Below, one piece after another: positions 57,884-64,000 of a stretch of 64,000 bases of DNA. Origin of the DNA: Ligaoa zhengdingensis. Its GTDB lineage: Bacteria > Bacillota > Clostridia > Oscillospirales > Ruminococcaceae. The stretch's first letter is position 1. Each line of letters begins with the position of its first letter. A program made the position numbers and the translations under genes. The stretch covers positions 1 to 64,000 of the forward strand of contig NZ_JACRST010000009.1 in NCBI RefSeq assembly GCF_014384885.1, given 5' to 3'. The notes under the pieces were generated by a model. The model was not told where the DNA came from, searched no databases, and saw only the letters and a program-made list of their open reading frames with translations.

Positions 57884-58567
57884 TTATGCGCCCTCCTTTC
57901 CCTTGCAGTCTTTGGCGGAGGGGCAGTCGCCGCAACCGAACGATTTGCGCGGCTTACGGCCGTCTCGGCGCAGCAGAATGCCCACCAGTGCAATCAAAAT
58001 ACCGTAGACGAAGAACCCGCCGGCGGGCGCGGCGAAGATGCCCATCGGCTCGATCACGCCCGCGGTGAGCTCCACCCCGAACCAGGAGCCGTTGCCCAAT
58101 AACTCGCGGATGCTGCCGATGGCAAAGAGCGAGAGGGTGAAGCCCAGCCCCATGCCGAGCCCGTCTAGGAAGGAGAGCCCCACGGTGTTGCGGCTAGCGA
58201 ACGCCTCCGCGCGCCCCAGCAGGATGCAGTTGACCACGATCAGGTCGAGATAGACCCCCAACGCGAGGTAGAGCGGCTGGAGGTAGGCCATCATCAGTTG
58301 TTTGATGATGGTGACAAAGCCCGCGATCACAACGATGTAGCAGGGGATGCGCACCGAGGAGGGGATCAGCTTTTTGATGAGCGAAATCACCACGTTGGAA
58401 CCCAGCAGAACAAAGGTGGTGGCAAGCCCCATGCCGATGGCATTGGTCACGGAGGTGGTGACCGCCAGGGAGGGGCAGGTGCCCAGCAGCAGCACCATCA
58501 CAGGATTTTCGCGGAGGATGCCGTTTAATAAAACGGAAAGGCGTTTATCGCCGGCCGTTTGCTCCAT
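57884..58567 (-). CDS. rnfE: RnfE, electron transport complex membrane subunit
   Basis: A 227-aa protein. Six transmembrane helices include the RnfE motifs NPVMVLLLGTCPSLAVTTSV and VNCILLGRAEAFASRNTVGLSFLDGLGMG. The C terminus (about 205-227) carries an extra Cys motif, CGDCPSAKDCKG, not part of the membrane core; its role is unclear. The stop is immediately before the rnfA ATG, showing tight coupling. Confidence 0.95.
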   Translation of the reverse strand: MEQTAGDKRLSVLLNGILRENPVMVLLLGTCPSLAVTTSVTNAIGMGLATTFVLLGSNVVISLIKKLIPSSVRIPCYIVVIAGFVTIIKQLMMAYLQPLYLALGVYLDLIVVNCILLGRAEAFASRNTVGLSFLDGLGMGLGFTLSLFAIGSIRELLGNGSWFGVELTAGVIEPMGIFAAPAGGFFVYGILIALVGILLRRDGRKPRKSFGCGDCPSAKDCKGKEGA

Positions 58568-58568
58568 A

Positions 58569-59141
58569 TCACGATACCTCCTTGCTCTGTTCGTAGGCCG
58601 CCAGTGCGGCGTTTGCAGCGTTGGTCATTGCGGTGGACGAGACGGTCGCGCCCGCGAGCGCCTCGATATCCTGTTCGGTGTTGGCGCCGCCCTTGACCAG
58701 GTTGAGCACCCCGCTCTTGCCGGTGAACTGCTGCCGGAATTCCGGCGTGACGATGCGCTCGCCCAGACCCTGCGTCTCGGTGTGCTCCAGCACCTCCACA
58801 CCGCTGATTTTTCCGTCCGGGCCGATGCCGAACATCGCGGTGATATCGCCGTGGTAACCGGGGGTCACCACCGTGACGGTGTACCCCGCGCCGTTGCCCG
58901 CCCGGGCTATCTCGGTGACGCCGCTTTCCGCCGCGCCCTCCGGCAGGTCGATCAACGAGAAGTCGTCCCCTTCGGGTAGTACCAGCAGGCGTGCGGCGTT
59001 GGCTTTATTTCCGCTCTGTTCCGCGATGACTGGGGCGGTGAAAAAGTTGGTGACCGCCAGCAGCGCGGTGACGATCAGGCAGGTGAGCCCAAGCGCCGCG
59101 ATCGGCGCAAAAATAGAGGACTGTTTGTTTGTTTCATTCAT
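58569..59141 (-). CDS. rnfG: RnfG, covalent-FMN subunit
   Basis: A 190-aa protein with one N-terminal transmembrane helix and an extracytoplasmic FMN-binding domain. The flavinylation motif is AGATVSSTAM near residues 163-172, where the second Thr would be linked to FMN by ApbE (encoded at 61538-62644). The ATG at 59141 overlaps the rnfD stop by 4 nt. A longer frame reaching to 59894 runs through rnfD in another phase and is not real. Confidence 0.94.
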   Translation of the reverse strand: MNETNKQSSIFAPIAALGLTCLIVTALLAVTNFFTAPVIAEQSGNKANAARLLVLPEGDDFSLIDLPEGAAESGVTEIARAGNGAGYTVTVVTPGYHGDITAMFGIGPDGKISGVEVLEHTETQGLGERIVTPEFRQQFTGKSGVLNLVKGGANTEQDIEALAGATVSSTAMTNAANAALAAYEQSKEVS

Positions 59142-60073
59142 TCGGTGGCACCTCCGATCACGCGGGGCAGGGTCGCCTTTTCCAGATAAGGGGTCAACAG
59201 GTTCATAAACAGGATGGCGAACGAGACGCCCTCGGCGTAGGAACCGAACAGTCGGATGAGAATGGTGATTGCGCCGCAGCCGAATGCGAACAGCACCCGT
59301 CCCCAGGTGGTGGTCGGGGAGGTGGTGTAGTCGGTCGCCATAAAAATCGCGCCCAGCATGAGGCCGCCGCTCAGCAGGTGAAACAGCACGTCCTGCCCGC
59401 CGAGAAACGCGCCCAGCGCTACCGTACCCAGGTAGACCAGCGGCACCAACGGACTGATAACGCGGCGGATCACGAGGTAAACGCCGCCCAACAGCAGCGC
59501 TGCGGCGCAGGTCTCGCCCAGGCAGCCGCCGGTTGTCCCCCAGAACAGGTCGGCGTACTCGGTCCAACGCCCGTTGCGCATCAGAGCCAGCGGAGTCGCA
59601 GTGGTAATCACGTCGGCGGTGGGGTATTGGTAGGAGAACGGCTTTACCCAAGTGGTCATCGCCGATGAGAAGGAGACGAACAGCACAATGCGAGCCACGA
59701 TGGCCGGGTTGGCAAAGTTCTGCCCGATGCCGCCGAACAGCCCCTTCACCACCACAATGGCGGTGAACGAGCCGATCACCGCCATCCACAGGGGCAGGGC
59801 GGCGGGCAGGTTGAAGGCGAGCAGCAGGCCGGTCACCACGGCGGAGAGATCGCCGATGGCGCTGTCCATTTTGAGCAGGCGGCAGAGCGTCCACTCAAAG
59901 AACACGCAGGAGAAGACGCACACCGCCGAGAGCAGCAGCGCCCGCGCGCCAAAGAGGTAGCAGGCAGCAGCCAGCGCGGGCAGCAGTGCGATCACCACGT
60001 CGCCCATCAGGTTTTGGGTGGTGCGCCGCCCGCGGATATGCGGCGACGGGGAGGTTATGAGTTTTTTAGACAT
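59138..60073 (-). CDS. rnfD: RnfD, covalent-FMN membrane subunit
   Basis: A 311-aa protein with about nine to ten transmembrane helices. Family motifs are SPHIRGRRTTQNLMGDVVIALLP and GGIGQNFANPAIVARI. The flavinylation site is in the segment VITTATPLALMR, where a Thr would carry FMN. It starts 13 nt after rnfC. It links RnfC and RnfG in the electron path and probably drives ion movement. Confidence 0.95.
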   Translation of the reverse strand: MSKKLITSPSPHIRGRRTTQNLMGDVVIALLPALAAACYLFGARALLLSAVCVFSCVFFEWTLCRLLKMDSAIGDLSAVVTGLLLAFNLPAALPLWMAVIGSFTAIVVVKGLFGGIGQNFANPAIVARIVLFVSFSSAMTTWVKPFSYQYPTADVITTATPLALMRNGRWTEYADLFWGTTGGCLGETCAAALLLGGVYLVIRRVISPLVPLVYLGTVALGAFLGGQDVLFHLLSGGLMLGAIFMATDYTTSPTTTWGRVLFAFGCGAITILIRLFGSYAEGVSFAILFMNLLTPYLEKATLPRVIGGATE

Positions 60074-60086
60074 TCGGCAAAACCCT

Positions 60087-61400
60087 CTATCGTTTGTTTT
60101 TAATCAGCGCCTTGGAGGCGCGGTTGGCCTGCACCAGGGGCCGGCGGGCGGGGCAGACGTAGGCGCAGCACCCGCATTCGATGCACAGGTTGACCTTGAG
60201 CCGCCGCAACCGGTCGGGGTCCTGCGCCTCATAAGCGCGTTCGAGCGCGGCGGGGGCGAGGCGCACGGGGCAGACCGCAAGGCACTTGCCACAGCGGATG
60301 CAGAGGGTGGTCTCGGGCAGACGCGCCTGCTTCTCGTCGAAAAATAACACGGCGTTGTTGTTCTTAAGCACCGGCTGATCGAGACTTTCCACCGCGACGC
60401 CCATCATCGGGCCGCCCATTATCGCCATCCGTGCCGCTTTGCTGTCCACCTGGCAGAAATCGGCGAGCGCGCTGAGCGGGGTCCCGATCGGAACCAGCAG
60501 GTTCTGCGGTTTGCACACCGCGCCGCCGTCCACCGTCACCCGGCGGGACACCAACGGCATCCCGGTGCGCAGGTAGCGCCCCAAAAAGCCCACTGTGGCC
60601 ACGTTCATCACCAGCGCGCCCACATCGATGGGCAGCTTGCCCTCGGGGATGACGAGTCCCGCCGCGTCGTGCAGGACGACCTTCTCCGCGCCGCGCGGGT
60701 AGCGCGATTTCAGGGAAAACACCTCGAAGGCGTTGGTCCCGGTTGCGCGCTGTCTCATCCGCTCGATCGCCTCTGGTTTGTTGTCCTCGATCGCCACGAT
60801 CACGCGCGGGATGCCCAGCCAGGTCTTGACCGCTTGGATGCCGGCCTCGATGTCATCGGTGTTTTCAAGCATCTCGCGGTAATCCGAGGTGATGTACGGC
60901 TCGCACTCCGCCGCGTTGACCAACAAAAGCTCGGCGCGCTGGCCGTTTTTCAGGTTGAGCTTGACCCAGGTGGGGAAGCCCGCGCCGCCCAGCCCCACAG
61001 CGCCCGAGTTTTTTACCGCCGTGATGAACTCCTCGCGTGAGGCGACCGACGGTTTTGCGAGGCCGTCCCACGGGGTCTGCTTGCCGTCGCTGTCGATCAC
61101 CACCGCTTCGCATTGTCCGCCCCATGGGTCGTCGATCGTCTCGATTGATTTGACAGTCCCCGACACGCTGGCGTGGACGGGGGAACAAAAGCTCGCCTCG
61201 TTGGGGCACTGACCGACCGGCTGGCCGCGGCCAACCGCTTCCCCTGGAGAAACGGTGCACTGGCAGGGGACACCCAGGTGCTGGCGCATCGGCAGGGTCA
61301 CCCGCTTGGGTGTGGGAAGAATCACGGTGGATGACTGCGCGGTGTTTTTCTGGTGCGCCAGCCGCACGCCGTGCAGCAATCTCGTTTTGGAAAGACTCAC
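60087..61400 (-). CDS. rnfC: RnfC, NADH-binding iron-sulfur subunit
   Basis: A 437-aa peripheral subunit. It has the N-terminal barrel-sandwich domain, the NADH/FMN-binding region (GLGGAGFPTWVKL, NAAECEPYITSDYREM) and two 4Fe-4S motifs near the C terminus: CIRCGKCLAVCP and CIECGCCAYVCP. The start is GTG at 61400, with GGAGG 7 nt upstream; a longer ATG-started frame to 61481 would run through the leader hairpin. It is the first gene of rnfCDGEAB. Confidence 0.95.
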   Translation of the reverse strand: MSLSKTRLLHGVRLAHQKNTAQSSTVILPTPKRVTLPMRQHLGVPCQCTVSPGEAVGRGQPVGQCPNEASFCSPVHASVSGTVKSIETIDDPWGGQCEAVVIDSDGKQTPWDGLAKPSVASREEFITAVKNSGAVGLGGAGFPTWVKLNLKNGQRAELLLVNAAECEPYITSDYREMLENTDDIEAGIQAVKTWLGIPRVIVAIEDNKPEAIERMRQRATGTNAFEVFSLKSRYPRGAEKVVLHDAAGLVIPEGKLPIDVGALVMNVATVGFLGRYLRTGMPLVSRRVTVDGGAVCKPQNLLVPIGTPLSALADFCQVDSKAARMAIMGGPMMGVAVESLDQPVLKNNNAVLFFDEKQARLPETTLCIRCGKCLAVCPVRLAPAALERAYEAQDPDRLRRLKVNLCIECGCCAYVCPARRPLVQANRASKALIKNKR

Positions 61401-61411
61401 GGGAAAACCTC

Positions 61412-61462
61412 CAAACAAAAAAGTAAGGCCCGGACCGACCCATAGAAGTGTCAGTCCGAGCC
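61412..61462 (-). terminator. Terminator-like hairpin just before the rnfC ribosome binding site
   Basis: On the minus strand a 13-bp stem with two G-T pairs (61450-61462 with 61427-61439) is followed by TTACTTTTTTG. It ends about 12 nt before the rnfC start codon. A second stem, about 11 bp with G-T pairs, lies upstream between 61478 and 61532. As no room remains for a promoter after the hairpin, rnf transcription must pass through it: either partial termination after apbE or an attenuator. Confidence 0.65.
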
Positions 61463-61537
61463 CTGTGCGCTCAGAAAACAACGGATGTCAGAATTCGGTT
61501 TCATCCCATAGGATATCCAACCATCCGCCGTTTTCAT

Positions 61538-62644
61538 TCAATCTGTTGTTATTTTTTTGATTTCATCGCCGGAAAGCTCCACAATCTGGAATTGCTCCGG
61601 CTCCAACAGCTCCACCTGGCCGCGCAGGGAGGGGGAGACATAAATCTTGTGATCCCGGTCCACTGCAATCACGCGGAACTGTGGCTGCTCTCCCTGCGCG
61701 AGCAGCGTCTCCTCCTGTGCAATCGCTTCCAGAACCGCATCGCGTCCGAGCACAAAAAAAGTGGTCGAGAGAAAATCGGCCAGCGCGCCGTCCGGGGAGA
61801 TCGCCACAGCCGCCAACAGGTCGGTTTCCGCCGGTTGGCCGGTCTGGGTGGACAGGATGTGGTGATAAGACACCCCTTCATACTCGAAAAAACGCTCGTA
61901 AGCGCCCGAGGTCGCAATCACTTCTTCGGTGATGTTCAGCCTCATCATCGGGTCGGCGGAGTCCCCGAGCGGGTTGCGGATGCCGACGTGGTAGGTCTGT
62001 TCGCCTTTGGGGGCACGGTAGGTGTAGACATTGCCGCCGATCGATACCAGCGCCGTGGATACGCCGGATTCGCGATAGATCTGGCGCACGATGTCGCAGG
62101 CATACCCCTTGGCGATGCCGCCGAGGTCGATGGCCATGCCGGCCTCCTCCAGCATTACGCTGCGGGCCGCGTCGTCAAAGCGCACCCTGCGGTAATCCAC
62201 CAGCGCCAGCCGTTGGGCGACGGCGTCGTTTTCCGGCGGCCGCCCCTCCGCCTTGGCCTCGTGCCACAGGGTTGTCACCGGAGCGATGGTGAAGTCAAAC
62301 GCGCCGTAGGACTGCTCCGAGAGGTCGCGTGCGCGCTTCAACAGATCGTAGACCATCTGCTCCACAACGACCGGCTCCCGGCCGGCGGCCGCATTGATCC
62401 GGCTGATCTGCGATTCCGCGTTGTAAAGCGAGAGCGCCTCGTCAAAATCGCGGAGCGCCTGATAGGCTTTTTCTCCGGTTTTTTCTGCGTTCGGTCCCGT
62501 GATCCGCTGTTCCACAAAGGTATCCATCAAAAAATCGACGCGTTCCGCGTGGGTTTCCCGCCGCGAAAGCGTGAGGCCCACAAACAGGCACACCGCTGCG
62601 ATTAGAATCAAAACTAGGACGAGGTTGCGCCGGCGCTGTTCCAT
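61538..62644 (-). CDS. apbE: ApbE, FAD:protein FMN transferase
   Basis: A 368-aa enzyme that attaches FMN to Thr residues of RnfD, RnfG and FMN-binding proteins outside the membrane. A single N-terminal transmembrane anchor (about 8-28) precedes the ApbE domain: FLMDTFVEQRITG, FDFTIAPVTTLWH, AIDLGGIAKGYACDIV, LVSIGGNVYTY and a metal-binding SPDGALADFLST region (usual AMxADALSTA). AGGAAGTG lies upstream of the ATG at 62644. It lies upstream of the rnf genes and divergent from an FMN-binding lipoprotein, both likely substrates. Confidence 0.93.
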   Translation of the reverse strand: MEQRRRNLVLVLILIAAVCLFVGLTLSRRETHAERVDFLMDTFVEQRITGPNAEKTGEKAYQALRDFDEALSLYNAESQISRINAAAGREPVVVEQMVYDLLKRARDLSEQSYGAFDFTIAPVTTLWHEAKAEGRPPENDAVAQRLALVDYRRVRFDDAARSVMLEEAGMAIDLGGIAKGYACDIVRQIYRESGVSTALVSIGGNVYTYRAPKGEQTYHVGIRNPLGDSADPMMRLNITEEVIATSGAYERFFEYEGVSYHHILSTQTGQPAETDLLAAVAISPDGALADFLSTTFFVLGRDAVLEAIAQEETLLAQGEQPQFRVIAVDRDHKIYVSPSLRGQVELLEPEQFQIVELSGDEIKKITTD

Positions 62645-62843
62645 GAAGACACTTCCTTTTTGCTGTTTGGTTTTACCTTTGCCTTTTTTGCGGCCACAAT
62701 GCATAGACCAGGGGCGGACGCATACAATAATTTTCGAACGCAGGTAATTGACAAAATGGAGACAAAGGATTATAATAAAAGAAAAGAAAACTGGATTAAT
62801 TTGGTATAGTATTACATCTTGGTGAAACGCCAGATTTTTGCGG

Positions 62844-62872
62844 TTGACTTTTGTGCAGAGTTATTATAAAAT
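62844..62872 (+). promoter_or_regulatory. Promoter of the FMN-binding lipoprotein gene
   Basis: TTGACT (62844-62849) and TAAAAT (62867-62872) are 17 bp apart, 38 nt upstream of the ATG. Confidence 0.72.
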
Positions 62873-62910
62873 AGAAAAGCTTTTTGATCAATAGTTTGGA
62901 GGTAACATGT

Positions 62911-63345
62911 ATGAAAAAGATTTTGGCAGCAGTTTTGGCTATGGTATTTGCTTTGGCGCTTCTGACCGCCTGCGGTTCTTCGATGAAGGACGGCACCTAT
63001 CGTGCGGAGTATAGCAGCTTTGACGATCACGGCTGGAAAGATTTTGTCGAGGTGACGGTTTCCAGCGGCAAAATTACGGCGGTGGACTACGATGCGGTGA
63101 ACGAGGAAGGGACCCGCAAGTCCGAAGATGCGGCTTACAAAGAGTCGATGGAGCCCGTCTCCGGCACCTATCCCGAGAAGTTTTCTTCCGAGCTGGAGCA
63201 GCAGCTGGTGGACAAGCAAGAGGTAAAGAAGGTGGATACCGTCGCGGGCGCGACCAACTCCTCCGACGCCTTCAAAGTGCTGGCCACCGAGGCCCTGAAG
63301 AACGCGAAAAACGGTAAGACTGACGCAGCCATCGTGACGCGCTAA
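62911..63345 (+). CDS. FMN-binding domain lipoprotein
   Basis: A 144-aa secreted lipoprotein. The signal ends in LALLTACGS (lipidated Cys near residue 21). The mature part is one FMN-binding domain: MKDGTYRAEYSSFDDHGWKDFVEV and the flavinylation motif DTVAGATNSSDAFK, in which Thr is the expected FMN-linked residue. Such proteins act as extracytosolic electron carriers (PplA-like). GGAGG lies 8 nt upstream of the ATG at 62911. It is divergent from apbE, which should flavinylate it. Confidence 0.9.
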   Translation: MKKILAAVLAMVFALALLTACGSSMKDGTYRAEYSSFDDHGWKDFVEVTVSSGKITAVDYDAVNEEGTRKSEDAAYKESMEPVSGTYPEKFSSELEQQLVDKQEVKKVDTVAGATNSSDAFKVLATEALKNAKNGKTDAAIVTR

Positions 63346-63360
63346 ACGATTGATCTGGCC

Positions 63361-63396
63361 AAACGGCGGGAAACGGGAGGTTTCCCGCCGTTTTCT
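63361..63396 (+). terminator. Terminator after the FMN-binding lipoprotein gene
   Basis: A perfect 14-bp stem (63361-63374 with 63380-63393) followed by TTTTCTT. Confidence 0.9.
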
Positions 63397-63400
63397 TATA

Positions 63401-63428
63401 TTGACAATATTCGGGAATCTGATAAACT
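63401..63428 (+). promoter_or_regulatory. Promoter of the DUF1622 gene
   Basis: A perfect TTGACA (63401-63406) and TAAACT (63423-63428) are 16 bp apart, directly after the preceding terminator. Confidence 0.7.
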
Positions 63429-63475
63429 AGACGGCGTAGACTTTTGCCGTTGTAGGAGAAGGGAAGAAAAGCAAG

Positions 63476-63814
63476 TTGGAACTGTTGCACGAGGTGCTCA
63501 ACCGGGTCGTGGATGTATCTATCCTGCTGTTTGAGCTGGTGGGTGTCGTCGTGGTGATCCTTTCCGGTATCCGCGGCACCGTCAGCTATCTGCGGCGCGA
63601 CCCCCAGACCAGGCTGAACCTTGCCAAGGGGCTCGCGATGGGCCTGGAGTTCAAGCTGGGCAGCGAGATTCTGCGCACCGTGGTGGTGCGGGATTTTTCC
63701 GAAATTTTTACGGTGGCGGGCATCATTGTGCTGCGCGCGGCCCTCACGGTTTTGATCCATTGGGAGATCAAAAATGAGGAGCTGGCGGAGACACAGCATC
63801 CGCATCAGGAATGA
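63476..63814 (+). CDS. DUF1622 family membrane protein
   Basis: A 112-aa protein with two to three transmembrane helices (about 15-35, 70-92) and the DUF1622 pattern: LFELVGVVVVILSGIRG, GLAMGLEFKLGSEILRTVVV and AALTVLIHWEI. The function is unknown. The start is TTG with GGGAAG 9 nt upstream. It has its own promoter and terminator. Confidence 0.85.
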   Translation: MELLHEVLNRVVDVSILLFELVGVVVVILSGIRGTVSYLRRDPQTRLNLAKGLAMGLEFKLGSEILRTVVVRDFSEIFTVAGIIVLRAALTVLIHWEIKNEELAETQHPHQE

Positions 63815-63851
63815 ACGGGTGCTGGATGCGGCGGCTGGATGTTGAAAACAG

Positions 63852-63893
63852 AGCGCGCAAAGGCGGCGGGAAACCGCGTCTGCGCGCTTTTTA
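63852..63893 (+). terminator. Terminator after the DUF1622 gene
   Basis: The outer stem AGCGCGCA (63852-63859) / TGCGCGCT (63881-63888), with inner GCGG/CCGC pairing, is followed by TTTTTA. Confidence 0.85.
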
Positions 63894-63954
63894 TTGTGGC
63901 TTTTCTACAAAGAAAAAATTTATCTTTGTGCGGATTGCTTTTTTTTGCAGAAAA

Positions 63955-63984
63955 TTGCCCTTTCTTGTCCGGTTGTGCTATAGT
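63955..63984 (+). promoter_or_regulatory. Promoter for a gene beyond the window end
   Basis: TTGCCC (63955-63960) and TATAGT (63979-63984) are 18 bp apart with an extended TG before the -10. It points out of the window. Confidence 0.55.
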
Positions 63985-64000
63985 AGGGATGTACAAAAAT

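Noticed and set aside
58569..59894. 441-aa version of RnfG starting inside rnfD
   Set aside because: The first 250 residues are rnfD read in another phase. The real RnfG starts at 59141 with a 4-nt overlap to the rnfD stop.

Overview
The window reads as the chromosome of a spore-forming, strictly fermentative Clostridia, probably a gut Oscillospiraceae/Ruminococcaceae-type organism. Support: high-GC coding DNA with AT-rich promoters, AdhE under a Rex-type operator, an Rnf complex, an SleL/YaaH-type spore cortex hydrolase, a YtvI-like protein, a UPF0735 (PheB-like) ACT protein and a DUF6514 regulator. The genus is an inference; no 16S rRNA is present.

Layout. 1-5.5 kb: a truncated nucleotidyltransferase, a double DUF305 protein, tRNA-Ala(GGC), a TVP38-type membrane protein and adhE with its promoter and Rex operator. 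5.5-7.4 kb: an LTA-synthase-like sulfatase. 7.6-17.5 kb: a LysM-GH18 (SleL/YaaH-like) gene split by an 8.58-kb element that carries a large serine recombinase, small proteins, an XRE regulator and a 1729-aa GH97 surface protein. 17.6-34.9 kb: DUF2871, an RlmI-like methyltransferase and a polysaccharide locus in two blocks, with YitT, an EndoQ-helicase fusion and CIRCE-controlled htpG between them. 35-39.2 kb: an aspartate-family operon (ACT protein, hom, thrB, aspartokinase). 39.4-47.3 kb: ytvI-like gene, then a P-loop ATPase gene split by a second, 5.54-kb recombinase element carrying MerR, ECF-S, kinase and amidase-lipoprotein genes. 47.4-55.3 kb: yaaA, an SGNH hydrolase, regulators, a broken Cdd1 gene, an oxidoreductase and an L-cysteine desulfidase-type protein. 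55.3-64 kb: glpK, rnfCDGEAB, apbE, an FMN-binding lipoprotein and DUF1622.

The main result is the pair of intervening elements. Both interrupted genes have a short direct repeat at the two element ends (ACCCGCTCA and CCCATG). Deleting the DNA between the repeats rebuilds each host gene exactly in frame: 426 aa with an intact LysM-LysM-GH18 layout, and 366 aa with an intact P-loop ATPase. Each element encodes its own large serine recombinase preceded by a very small ORF. For the first element the rejoined attP is a palindrome, and the host gene has a SigmaK-like promoter. This matches the logic of the skin element of sigK: a gene kept off by an insertion and restored by precise excision, possibly only in the mother cell. 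Whether excision takes place cannot be decided from sequence.

The energy genes form a second theme: Rex-regulated AdhE, Rnf, ApbE and an FMN-binding lipoprotein suggest NADH/ferredoxin balancing with covalent flavoproteins. The Rnf operon is unusual in having a very short RnfB.
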